Assembly: GCA_902524655.1 (NCBI GenBank)
Contig: CABZEG010000001.1
Location: 1 to 64,000 of the forward strand
Direction: 5' to 3'
Length of the DNA stretch: 64,000 bases
Source of the DNA: an uncultured Alphaproteobacteria bacterium
GTDB lineage: Bacteria > Pseudomonadota > Alphaproteobacteria > Rhodobacterales > Rhodobacteraceae
The notes under the pieces were generated by a model, which saw only the letters and a program-made list of their open reading frames with translations, had not been told where the DNA came from and ran no database searches. The translations under genes were made by a program, and so were the position numbers. Of this stretch, positions 55,446 to 64,000 are shown piece after piece. The stretch's first letter is position 1. Each line of letters starts with the position of its first letter.

Positions 55446-55883
55446 TTGAAGCTGTTTGGTGAAAGAGTTAATTATAAAATTAAGTACCAGAGAAGAGTTG
55501 GTGCCTATGGTATTATTTTGCAAAAGAATGACTTAATTTTAACAGAGCAAATAACTAAAGAGAATGGTATAGAGCTTCAATTACCTGGAGGAGGCTTGAA
55601 TGAGAATGAGTCCCTCATTCGTGCTCTTTATCGAGAGGTAATAGAGGAAACAGGTTGGGGCATTAAAGTTCTTAAAAAAGAAGGGATATTCCAACGTTTT
55701 ACATACATGCCGGAATATAAAATTTGGGCCCATAAAATATGCCATATTTACCGATGTGCCGCAACGATGAGAAAAACAGAACACCTTGAGAAAAATCATC
55801 GCTCTCTAATTATGAATAAAAAAAAAGCTTTGGAAAAAGTTGTGGATACTGGGTTCAAATATTTTATTCAAAACTTTGGCTAA
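55446..55883 (+). CDS. NUDIX hydrolase
   Basis: GGGLNENESLIRALYREVIEETGWGI. Confidence 0.88.
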   Translation: MKLFGERVNYKIKYQRRVGAYGIILQKNDLILTEQITKENGIELQLPGGGLNENESLIRALYREVIEETGWGIKVLKKEGIFQRFTYMPEYKIWAHKICHIYRCAATMRKTEHLEKNHRSLIMNKKKALEKVVDTGFKYFIQNFG

Positions 55884-57079
55884 TTTATTAGGAGCTTTCT
55901 TAGGAGCTCTTTTGTTGGCCAACTGTCTGCTGAAAGTCCAAATTCTAATTGAACCGACCTAACAGCCTGTCTAGTCTTTGCACCTAATATTCCGTCTACT
56001 TTTCCAACATCATACCCTTTAGATCTTAGAACGTTTTGTAATTTTATCATTGCTTCAATATCTAGAATATCAGATGGGTTGTTATGCTTATATTTTTTTG
56101 CTCCACCAAGTCTTTTAGCTAAGTGAGCAGCTGTAACGGTATAGATGAAGCTATCGTTCCATTTCAAATAAACTTCAAAATTTTTAAATGCTAGAAATGC
56201 TGGACCTTTCTTTCCCTGGGGCAATAGAAGCGTTGAATAAAGGTTTTCATCTATTTTCAATTTTTCTCCTCTTAATTTTAGGCCTAAGTTTTCCCAGTCT
56301 TTAAGAGCTCTTCCCCTTCCAAATCCCGCTAATTCCCAATAAAAGTCTTTCGGTAATATCACTTCCTCTAACCAAGCCTCCCCTTTTGCCCAACCCATAT
56401 GGTTTATCAGATTGGCTGCTGTTAAAATGGCATCTTCAGGCGTTTCCTTTAAAGAAATCTGGCCGTCCTTGTTACCGTCAATACCAAATTCCAAGATATC
56501 CTGCGGTAACATCTGAACTTGCCCTATTTCTCCTGCCCAAGCTCCTGTTGTATCGTAATCAATATCGCCACGCTCAATCAATTGCATTGCTGCAATGAAT
56601 TCAGGCTGAAAGAGCTCGGGTCTTCTACAATCAAATGCCAGGGAAGCTAAGGATTTTAGAGTATTAAAATTTCCTTGAACGGCTCCAAAATCAGTCTCCA
56701 TAGCCCAAAAAGCCGTAATCACTTCTTTTGGCACTCCATATATAGCTAAGGCTTCATTAAAAACAGTTTGATATTTTTTGAATTGTTTTTTCCCGTTTAC
56801 CAATCTGTAATCATTTATTGCTCTTTTGGAGAAATCAAGGAAGCTCAATTTGAAACTTCTTTGTTTTCTATCAAGTTTAATAATGGCTGGGTTAAATTTT
56901 GCTCGTCTAATGGTTTTTTTTACTACTTCAGTACTTATACCAATACCAGTTGCATACCTTTCTGTTTCTTTTAAAAAAACACTAAAATCCCCTCCACAAT
57001 TAGTAAACGTGTTGCCAAATACAACTGGCGGCAAGCCAAATATCAGTAAAAAAACTAAAGTTTTAAGATTGGGTTTCAT
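55880..57079 (-). CDS. lytic murein transglycosylase (MltB family) with C-terminal peptidoglycan-binding domain
   Basis: GVPKEVITAFWAMETDFGAVQGNFNTLKSLASLAFD, AGEIGQVQMLPQDILEFGIDGNKDGQ, SKGYDVGKVDGILGAKTRQAVRSVQ. Confidence 0.92.
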   Translation of the reverse strand: MKPNLKTLVFLLIFGLPPVVFGNTFTNCGGDFSVFLKETERYATGIGISTEVVKKTIRRAKFNPAIIKLDRKQRSFKLSFLDFSKRAINDYRLVNGKKQFKKYQTVFNEALAIYGVPKEVITAFWAMETDFGAVQGNFNTLKSLASLAFDCRRPELFQPEFIAAMQLIERGDIDYDTTGAWAGEIGQVQMLPQDILEFGIDGNKDGQISLKETPEDAILTAANLINHMGWAKGEAWLEEVILPKDFYWELAGFGRGRALKDWENLGLKLRGEKLKIDENLYSTLLLPQGKKGPAFLAFKNFEVYLKWNDSFIYTVTAAHLAKRLGGAKKYKHNNPSDILDIEAMIKLQNVLRSKGYDVGKVDGILGAKTRQAVRSVQLEFGLSADSWPTKELLRKLLIN

Positions 57080-57087
57080 GTATTTAA

Positions 57088-57900
57088 CTACCTCAAGTTT
57101 AAAACATTTAACATGTCATATAGACCTGGATCCTTTTCTTTAGACCACAAGGCTGCTTTTATTGCTCCGTTTACAAAAATATCTCTGGAGAATGCTTCAT
57201 GTTTGATAGATATTCGTTCCAAGTCAGATGTAAAAGAAACTTCGTGTTCACCAACTACGCCGCCACCCCTAAGGGAAGCAAAACCTATTGAGCCTTTTTC
57301 TCGACCATCTGATATGCCATCACGTACTGCTACTCTCAATTCTGGCAGGTCTTTTCCTTTGCCTCTAGCTGCCGCTTCACCAAGCATTAAAGCAGTTCCA
57401 GAGGGTGCATCAACCTTATCTCTATGATGCATTTCCAAAATTTCTATATCAAAATCTAGGTCTAGAGAAGATGAAATCTTCTCGACTAAGCTGGTTAATA
57501 CATTTATTCCTAGGCTCATATTTCCTGCCTTAACAATCACTACTCTCTCTGCATACTCGCTGATCTCATTTTCTTGTCCTCGGTCAAAGCCAGTTGTACC
57601 AATTACATGGGCAGTATCGGTCTGTGCGCAAACCTTGACACACTCCAATGAGGTATCTGGGGTGCTAAAATCGATAACAGCTTCTGCACCCTCTAAAGCC
57701 AATTTTAAATCATCCGTTATCAAAATATTATTAGGTCTACCTAGAAGTTTTTCCCCACAATCTTGTCCTATCCAAGCGTGCCCTTTACGCTCCACAACAA
57801 AGTGTAGGTCTATTGTGGAAGATTCAGTAATTTTTTTTATTATTTTAGATCCCATTCGACCTGAAGCTCCTAAAACACTTACCTTGAAACGATTTTTCAT
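57088..57900 (-). CDS. dapB: 4-hydroxy-tetrahydrodipicolinate reductase
   Basis: FKVSVLGASGRMGSKIIKKI, VIGTTGFD, EILEMHHRDKVDAPSGTALMLGE. Confidence 0.95.
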   Translation of the reverse strand: MKNRFKVSVLGASGRMGSKIIKKITESSTIDLHFVVERKGHAWIGQDCGEKLLGRPNNILITDDLKLALEGAEAVIDFSTPDTSLECVKVCAQTDTAHVIGTTGFDRGQENEISEYAERVVIVKAGNMSLGINVLTSLVEKISSSLDLDFDIEILEMHHRDKVDAPSGTALMLGEAAARGKGKDLPELRVAVRDGISDGREKGSIGFASLRGGGVVGEHEVSFTSDLERISIKHEAFSRDIFVNGAIKAALWSKEKDPGLYDMLNVLNLR

Positions 57901-57985
57901 ATTTTTCCTCAACAAATAATTGAATAATCTTCAATTTAATTTTAGTAGTTAGTATAGACCAATCGTTATACTGGATGAAGCTAAT

Positions 57986-58372
57986 ATGCAAAAAAGAAAA
58001 AATAAAAGTAGGTTTGGAGACGAGGCTTCACAAAGACAACTGAGGGTCTCCGAATTAATAAAAAGAAACATTGCGAAAATATTAATTGACTCTAACTTTT
58101 ACGATCAAGATAGGAAGATTTATTCAGCATCTGTTACTGAGGTACGTTGCTCAGCAGATCTCAAAATAGCAACCGTATACGTTCTTCCCTTAGATGATAT
58201 AGACGCTCAGGACCTAGCTGCTTTTCTTGGTAAAAATAAAAATGCCATCAGGCACGCTCTTGGGAAAGAGGTGTCTTTGAAATATTTACCAGATTTAAGG
58301 TTTAAAGAAGACACACTTTTTGAACAAATAGAGAAAACTAACAAAATTTTTAGAGCTCTTGAAAAAGATTAG
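57986..58372 (+). CDS. rbfA: ribosome-binding factor A
   Basis: RQLRVSELIKRNIAKIL ... SVTEVRCSADLKIATVYV; next to truB. Confidence 0.92.
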   Translation: MQKRKNKSRFGDEASQRQLRVSELIKRNIAKILIDSNFYDQDRKIYSASVTEVRCSADLKIATVYVLPLDDIDAQDLAAFLGKNKNAIRHALGKEVSLKYLPDLRFKEDTLFEQIEKTNKIFRALEKD

Positions 58373-59273
58373 GAAGGCAGTGCACAAGAATATATTCAAC
58401 GGATGGCTCTTAGTGAATAAACAGGCCGGCATGACATCTGCCGACGTCGTTAGAGTTTTAAAAAGAAAAATGAACCCAACAAAGATTGGTCATGCTGGAA
58501 CTCTGGATCCTGACGCTACGGGATTGTTACCATTAGCATTAGGTGAAGCCACTAAGGCCATTCCATATCTTCTTAAATCAAAAAAAAAGTATGAAGCTAC
58601 TTTTTTGTGTGGTGTTAAAACTGATACAGATGACGCTTCTGGAAAACCTCTCAAAGCCTCATTCTACGTTCCAAGAAAAAATGAAATATTGGATGCACTT
58701 AACTATTATTCAAAGGTCATCTTTCAAATTCCCCCTAAAGTCTCAGCCGTAAAAGTTGAGGGAAAAAGAGCTTACAAACGTTTTAAAGCCAACGAGAATT
58801 TCCAGCTTTCTGCAAGAAGTATAAACGTATATGAGCTTTCATTACAATCTTACGATGAAAATGGTAAAGCCATTGTTCACTTTGAATGTAGCAAGGGTGG
58901 GTATGTAAGATCCATTGCAAGAGATATAGGTGATTTCATTGGGTGTTTCGGATACGTAAGAAACTTGAGTCGCCTAGAGTATGGTCCTTTTAAAGTTACA
59001 GAGGCATGTCATCTGTCCAAATTATTAGATCTTTCTAAAGAGAGTTTAGAGTCAAAATTAAAGGCCATCGAGATAGGCATCCCAAACCTAAAAATTTTTG
59101 AATGTCCTATGGATGATTTAAAACATCTGGAAAATGGTCGACCAATAGAATGTCCAACGACCGTCAGTCTAATCGAGGGAGAAGAGCTCATCGCAAAATA
59201 TAAAGGAAGGGTTACAGCCATTCTTTTCAAGGATGGCTCATTTTTGAAAGTGAGAAGAAAACTTAACACTTAA
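58359..59273 (+). CDS. truB: tRNA pseudouridine(55) synthase
   Basis: NGWLLVNKQAGMTSADVV, KIGHAGTLDPDATGLLPLALGEATK. Confidence 0.95.
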   Translation: MKKIRKAVHKNIFNGWLLVNKQAGMTSADVVRVLKRKMNPTKIGHAGTLDPDATGLLPLALGEATKAIPYLLKSKKKYEATFLCGVKTDTDDASGKPLKASFYVPRKNEILDALNYYSKVIFQIPPKVSAVKVEGKRAYKRFKANENFQLSARSINVYELSLQSYDENGKAIVHFECSKGGYVRSIARDIGDFIGCFGYVRNLSRLEYGPFKVTEACHLSKLLDLSKESLESKLKAIEIGIPNLKIFECPMDDLKHLENGRPIECPTTVSLIEGEELIAKYKGRVTAILFKDGSFLKVRRKLNT

Positions 59274-59373
59274 TCATTACAAAGAAAAAAAGGAATATCA
59301 AAGGTAATTCGGTATTATTTATTTTTTTCTTTATTTTTTTGTAAAATCACACTAATAACTATCCAAACAACTA

Positions 59374-59427
59374 ATCCTAACTGGACGACATCCTGGTAGG
59401 ATAGAAAAATGGAGAATAACGATGTCG
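59374..59427 (+). promoter_or_regulatory. putative rpsO leader pseudoknot/hairpin overlapping the start codon
   Basis: ATCCTA(59374-59379)/TAGGAT(59397-59402) stem with internal GGA/TCC; loop CGACA (59386-59390) complementary to TGTCG (59423-59427) in the rpsO start region. Confidence 0.5.
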
Positions 59428-59691
59428 ATTACGCAAGAAGATAAAAAAACTTTAATTAAAGACTACGCAACAAAAAAGGGAGATACTGGCTCACCTGAAG
59501 TTCAGGTAGCTATATTGACCAAGAGAATTGTCAATTTAACAGAGCATTTCAAAACTCATAAAAAAGATAATCATTCTAGAAGAGGCCTTTTGAAAATGGT
59601 TTCTTTAAGACGAAAACTTTTGGACTATGTGCGAGAGAAAGACGAGAATCGCTACAAGGAACTAATTAAAAGACTGGAAATTAGAAGATAA
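59422..59691 (+). CDS. rpsO: 30S ribosomal protein S15
   Basis: [70 protein letters not shown]. Confidence 0.97.
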   Translation: MSITQEDKKTLIKDYATKKGDTGSPEVQVAILTKRIVNLTEHFKTHKKDNHSRRGLLKMVSLRRKLLDYVREKDENRYKELIKRLEIRR

Positions 59692-59738
59692 AATATTCCG
59701 TTTTTTGTCCGTAAAATTTACCAAAACAAAGGCAAGAT

Positions 59739-61859
59739 ATGTTTAATGAAATAAAGAAGACTATTGAGTGGGGACACGATAAGTTAACACTAGAAACTGG
59801 CAAGATCGCTAGACAAGCAGACTCGACTGTAATAGCAACATATGGTGAAACAGTAGTTATGGCTGCCGTTGTATACTCAAAGGAATCAAAGGCTGACCAA
59901 GATTTCTTTCCCTTAACCGTTAATTATCAAGAAAAGTATTATGCTGCAGGGAAAATTCCAGGCGGGTTTTTCAAAAGAGAAGCTAGACCGACAGAAAAAG
60001 AAACTTTGACCAGTCGTTTGATCGATAGGCCGATACGACCATTATTTGTCGAGGGGTTTAAAAACGAAGTACAAGTGACATGTACGGTTCTTAGTCATGA
60101 CCTGGAGAACGACCCCGATATAGTAGCAATGATAGCAGCCTCTGCGGCCTTAACACTTTCAGGAGCTCCTTTTCTTGGTCCAATCGGAGCTGCCAGAGTA
60201 GGTTTTGTTAATGACTCTTATGTTCTCAATCCTTCAGTAGATGATATGGATAATTTAAAAGAAAACAATGAGCAAAGACTTGATCTTGTAGTTGCTGGAA
60301 CCAAAGATGCAGTAATGATGGTAGAATCCGAAGCTTACGAATTATCGGAAAAAGAAATGTTAGGGGCGGTTAAGTTCGGACATGAACAAATGGCATTAGT
60401 AATTGACATGATCATTGATCTGGCAAAAGAGGCTGCAAACGAACCCTTTTCTTTTGAGTATCAGCTCAATGACAAATTATATAACAAGATATCCAAAGCG
60501 GGAGCCAAAGATCTAAAGAAAGCTTTTGAAATATCTGAAAAAAAAGAACGACAAGCTTCAGTGGCGTCAGCGATAGAAAAAATAAAAAGTTCCCTGTCTG
60601 ATGACGAAAATGAAGGTAACGAAGTGAATGAACTCATAAAAAAACTAGAGTCTGAGGTTGTTAGAAACAATATTCTAGATAATGGTACTCGAATAGATGG
60701 TAGAGATTTAACAACGGTTAGATCGATAGAGACGGAAACTCGTTTATTGCCACGAGCACACGGTTCCTCACTATTTACTAGGGGTGAAACTCAAGGGCTA
60801 GTAGTCACAACGCTGGGAGCCGGGGATTCTGAACAGATAATTGATGCCTTACATAAAGAAGGTAGGTTGAATTTTATGCTACACTATAACTTTCCACCAT
60901 ACTCAGTCGGAGAATGCGGTCGAATGGCTGGCCCGGGCCGTAGAGAAATTGGCCACGGAAAACTTGCTTGGAGAGCCTTACAAGCAGTATTACCTTCGTC
61001 TGATGAGTTCCCTTATACTGTACGAGTCGTATCAGAAATTACTGAGTCCAATGGATCTTCTTCAATGGCAACCGTTTGTGGATCATCTCTGTCAATGATG
61101 GATGCTGGGGTACCCCTTAAAGCACCCGTAGCTGGTGTCGCTATGGGATTAATACTAGAAGGAAAAAAGTTTGCTGTTCTAACAGACATTTTGGGGGATG
61201 AAGATCATCTTGGTGACATGGACTTTAAAGTAGCTGGAACAGAGGCTGGGATAACGTCTTTGCAAATGGATATAAAAGTTGCTGGCATTACTCCTCAAAT
61301 TATGGAAAAGGCTCTAGATCAAGCAAAGGAAGCTCGTTTGCATATATTGGGCGAAATGGCTAGATCTTTGTCGGCTCCATCTGAGTTTTCGAAATATGCA
61401 CCTAAAATTGAGTCACTAACTGTTCCAAGCGATAAAATTCGCGAAGTAATTGGAAGTGGAGGAAAAGTGATAAAAGAAATCGTCGAGGTTTCGGGCGCGA
61501 AAGTTGATATAAATGATGAAGGATTAGTAAGAATAGCATCTCAAAACAAAGAGAGCCTAGATACAGCTAGAAAAATGATAAGTGAAATCGTTGAAGACCC
61601 TATTGTTGGTCAAGTCTATGAAGGAATAGTTGTGAAGCTTATGGACTTCGGTGCTTTTGTTAACTTCTATGGAAAACGAGACGGTCTTGTTCATGTAAGC
61701 CAAATATCGGTAGAAAGAGTAAACCACCCAAAAGATGTTTTGACTGAAGGACAGAATGTAAAAGTTAAGTTAATGGGTATTGATGACAGGGGTAAGAGCA
61801 AACTATCGATGAAAGTTATAGATCAAAGTACAGGAAAAGAAGTGGAGAAGGAAGCTTAG
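59739..61859 (+). CDS. pnp: polyribonucleotide nucleotidyltransferase
   Basis: [33 protein letters not shown]..., KH and S1 domains at C-terminus. Confidence 0.97.
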   Translation: MFNEIKKTIEWGHDKLTLETGKIARQADSTVIATYGETVVMAAVVYSKESKADQDFFPLTVNYQEKYYAAGKIPGGFFKREARPTEKETLTSRLIDRPIRPLFVEGFKNEVQVTCTVLSHDLENDPDIVAMIAASAALTLSGAPFLGPIGAARVGFVNDSYVLNPSVDDMDNLKENNEQRLDLVVAGTKDAVMMVESEAYELSEKEMLGAVKFGHEQMALVIDMIIDLAKEAANEPFSFEYQLNDKLYNKISKAGAKDLKKAFEISEKKERQASVASAIEKIKSSLSDDENEGNEVNELIKKLESEVVRNNILDNGTRIDGRDLTTVRSIETETRLLPRAHGSSLFTRGETQGLVVTTLGAGDSEQIIDALHKEGRLNFMLHYNFPPYSVGECGRMAGPGRREIGHGKLAWRALQAVLPSSDEFPYTVRVVSEITESNGSSSMATVCGSSLSMMDAGVPLKAPVAGVAMGLILEGKKFAVLTDILGDEDHLGDMDFKVAGTEAGITSLQMDIKVAGITPQIMEKALDQAKEARLHILGEMARSLSAPSEFSKYAPKIESLTVPSDKIREVIGSGGKVIKEIVEVSGAKVDINDEGLVRIASQNKESLDTARKMISEIVEDPIVGQVYEGIVVKLMDFGAFVNFYGKRDGLVHVSQISVERVNHPKDVLTEGQNVKVKLMGIDDRGKSKLSMKVIDQSTGKEVEKEA

Positions 61860-61860
61860 A

Positions 61861-62898
61861 CTATATCCAACCTAGCAACTCATTTTTAATTATATTGAAA
61901 AACATATCAATATGGATTTTTTCATCGTTAAGACATGGGATATATAAAAAGTTTTTTCCGCCAGCCTCAATAAAACTTTCTGAAATCTCGCCACATATCT
62001 CTTCTAACGTTTCAACACAATCGGAAGAAAATGAAGGAGCTATGACCGCAATATTTTCCTTACCAGATTTAGCTAAATCTGCTACGAGATCAACGGTCGC
62101 TGGTCCTACCCACTTTTCGGGACCAAATTTAGATTGAAATGCTGTTGTTAATTCGTTCTCTTTCCATTTGAGCTTTTCCCTAATAAGCCTGGTTGTTTTT
62201 TGGCATTGACAGTGGTAAGGATCTCCATTCATTAAATATCTTTCGGGAACGCCATGATAAGATATCACCAGATGCTGAGGCTTTATTTTTGATTTTTTAT
62301 AAGCTGTCGTTATGGACGCTGAAATGGCATTGATAAAATTAATGTTATCAAAATATGGAGATACTGTTCTTACAGAAGGCTGCCAATTAAGACTCATTAG
62401 TGATCTAAATACTTGATCATTAGCAGTAGCAGTTGTTGGAGCTGCATACTGTGGATAAAGTGGAAAAAAAAGAATTTTTGTACATCCCTTAGATACCATT
62501 TTTTTCACCACGCTGTCTGTAGAAGGATTTCCATATCTCATACAAAAATCTACTAAAACTTTATCACCATACACTTTATCGAACCTAGCTCTCAGTTTTT
62601 TTGTTTGAGCCTTTGTAATTGTCAGCAGTGGGCTTTCATCTTCTTCGTTATTCCAAATCTCTTTATACGCTTCACCAGAGGAGAATGGTCTTCTCAGCAA
62701 AATTAAGTTTAATATCGGTTTCCATACCCAAGGAGAGTAATCAATTACTCTCCTATCAGAAAGAAATTCTTTAAGATATCTTCTCATAGACCAATAGTCT
62801 GTGGCATCAGGTGTGCCCAAATTACCAATAATTACTCCGACTTTTTGTTTTAAAATCTGAGGATGTTCTTTTGGAATATCGGACTTTTTTACATTCAT
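61861..62898 (-). CDS. hemH: ferrochelatase
   Basis: KVGVIIGNLGTPDATDYWSMRRYLKEFLSDRRVID, VISYHGVPERYL, CQCQKTTRLI. Confidence 0.95.
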   Translation of the reverse strand: MNVKKSDIPKEHPQILKQKVGVIIGNLGTPDATDYWSMRRYLKEFLSDRRVIDYSPWVWKPILNLILLRRPFSSGEAYKEIWNNEEDESPLLTITKAQTKKLRARFDKVYGDKVLVDFCMRYGNPSTDSVVKKMVSKGCTKILFFPLYPQYAAPTTATANDQVFRSLMSLNWQPSVRTVSPYFDNINFINAISASITTAYKKSKIKPQHLVISYHGVPERYLMNGDPYHCQCQKTTRLIREKLKWKENELTTAFQSKFGPEKWVGPATVDLVADLAKSGKENIAVIAPSFSSDCVETLEEICGEISESFIEAGGKNFLYIPCLNDEKIHIDMFFNIIKNELLGWI

Positions 62899-62967
62899 TT
62901 CAATTTCTTTCGATACGGATTAACTAAGCTATACCTCATAAATATCAAATCATTTTCCATCTTTATT

Positions 62968-63705
62968 CTAATATTTCCTACCATATAGGAAAATTATTTC
63001 AAAAGTGGCACTTATGGTAAAAGTGTCCTTTTTTGACTTTTTATCTGTAAAATTTTTAAAGTAAAATTTCTCAACCTCTTGAACTAGGTTTTTGGTCGTT
63101 AAACTTTTACGACGCTCAAGAATAGCGTTTGTCTCACCCATTTCTTTAATATCCAAAAACAAATCTAGTAACCTCTCATAATCGACCTTAATTACATCTC
63201 TATCGACTACACAGTTTTTGAGACCAACCTTTGTAGCCAAATTACCTACATCTCGTATTTCAGGTAATGGAGAAATTCTTGGGCTCGCTGCTCCAAATAA
63301 TTTCATTTCGGCCTTCGAGAAAGAGTCTCTTAGTTCATTGAGCGTCTCCGAACCAAATAAGCAACACATAAAATGGCCTTCAGATTTTAAAAATTTAACT
63401 TTTTCAAAAAAATCGCTATATGGATCATTAGACCAATGTAGTTGCATTAGATTTGCATACAAATCAAGTGATTGAGTTTTAGTAGTATTGCGGCTAAATT
63501 CCGAGACGATTACTTTATTAATTTTGCTTAACTTTTTAAGGTCATTTTTTCTACATCCTTCGATCAGACCGCACTTCCAACCCTTAGGTAAATGTAAAAT
63601 ACGATTTTCAAGATCACCAAATACTCTTTTTAAAAGAAAGCTTCTTGACCTTGATTCTCTTGATCTGATTTTATTCTCTTTAACTCGATTTATATCAAAT
63701 AACAT
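62968..63705 (-). CDS. SAM-dependent methyltransferase-like protein (BioC/NDUFAF5-like)
   Basis: N-terminal AFL-like layout, LMQLHWSNDPYSDFFEKVKFLKSEGHFMCCLFGSETLNELRDSF. Confidence 0.75.
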   Translation of the reverse strand: MLFDINRVKENKIRSRESRSRSFLLKRVFGDLENRILHLPKGWKCGLIEGCRKNDLKKLSKINKVIVSEFSRNTTKTQSLDLYANLMQLHWSNDPYSDFFEKVKFLKSEGHFMCCLFGSETLNELRDSFSKAEMKLFGAASPRISPLPEIRDVGNLATKVGLKNCVVDRDVIKVDYERLLDLFLDIKEMGETNAILERRKSLTTKNLVQEVEKFYFKNFTDKKSKKDTFTISATFEIIFLYGRKY

Positions 63706-63775
63706 TGATTGTTAGTCCGAAAATATTTTATGATGAAGTTACCAACGTTTTCTAAACAACCATTAGCGTGTTTTT

Positions 63776-64000
63776 ATGCTAGAATTCAACAATAAAGATG
63801 TGAATTTATTAATTCTACTTAGTGAGATAGCCACTATAGAACAATTAGCTCGAAACAAACTTGATAATGCTCTACCTAAGGATTTAAATATATCCAGCTT
63901 TTCTGTTTTAAATCATTTTTTTGGCTCGAAAGCAGAAAAAACTCCCTTGCAATTGGCTAGAAGTTTTCATGTTACTAAAGGAGCTATGACCAATACATTA
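63776..64000 (+). CDS. MarR-family regulator, N-terminal part (truncated by window end)
   Basis: Translation MLEFNNKDVNLLILLSEIATIEQLARNKLDNAL...LNISSFSVLNHFFGSKAEKTPLQLARSFHVTKGAMTNTL. Confidence 0.75.
   Translation, partial: MLEFNNKDVNLLILLSEIATIEQLARNKLDNALPKDLNISSFSVLNHFFGSKAEKTPLQLARSFHVTKGAMTNTL

Overview
The window is about 64 kb of a low-GC, gene-dense bacterial chromosome. Gene content and order (trmL next to petABC, hslO-nudix-cca, rbfA-truB-rpsO-pnp) suggest a streamlined, probably marine alphaproteobacterium; this is inference only. Left to right it holds: the 3' part of a phenylacetyl-CoA epoxidase operon (paaABCDE); a dimethylglycine/sarcosine-dehydrogenase-like gene; an acyl-CoA dehydrogenase / CoA-transferase / sugar-kinase / TPP-enzyme block; a divergent ribosome-recycling-factor-like gene; a Fe/Mn block with a strong Fur box; a copper block (MerR/CueR-like regulator, copC, copD, cytochrome c, DUF4396) with a MerR-type 19-bp-spacer promoter; a zinc block (znuA with a His/Asp repeat tract, zur, znuC, znuB, COG0523 GTPase); an asparagine-synthetase-like gene; an ~8.9-kb integrative element in tRNA-Lys(TTT) bounded by identical 54-bp repeats; and a housekeeping block (dapF, mtaB, gabD, trmL, petABC, aroC, tlyA, hemF, cca, nudix, hslO, mltB-like, dapB, rbfA, truB, rpsO, pnp, hemH). 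The best candidates for something undescribed are the compact XRE / unknown-family / Cys-rich / membrane four-gene module in the island, the stand-alone sigma region-4 protein in the same island, and the divergent RRF-like protein outside it. All family calls come from reading the translations. No database search was run.
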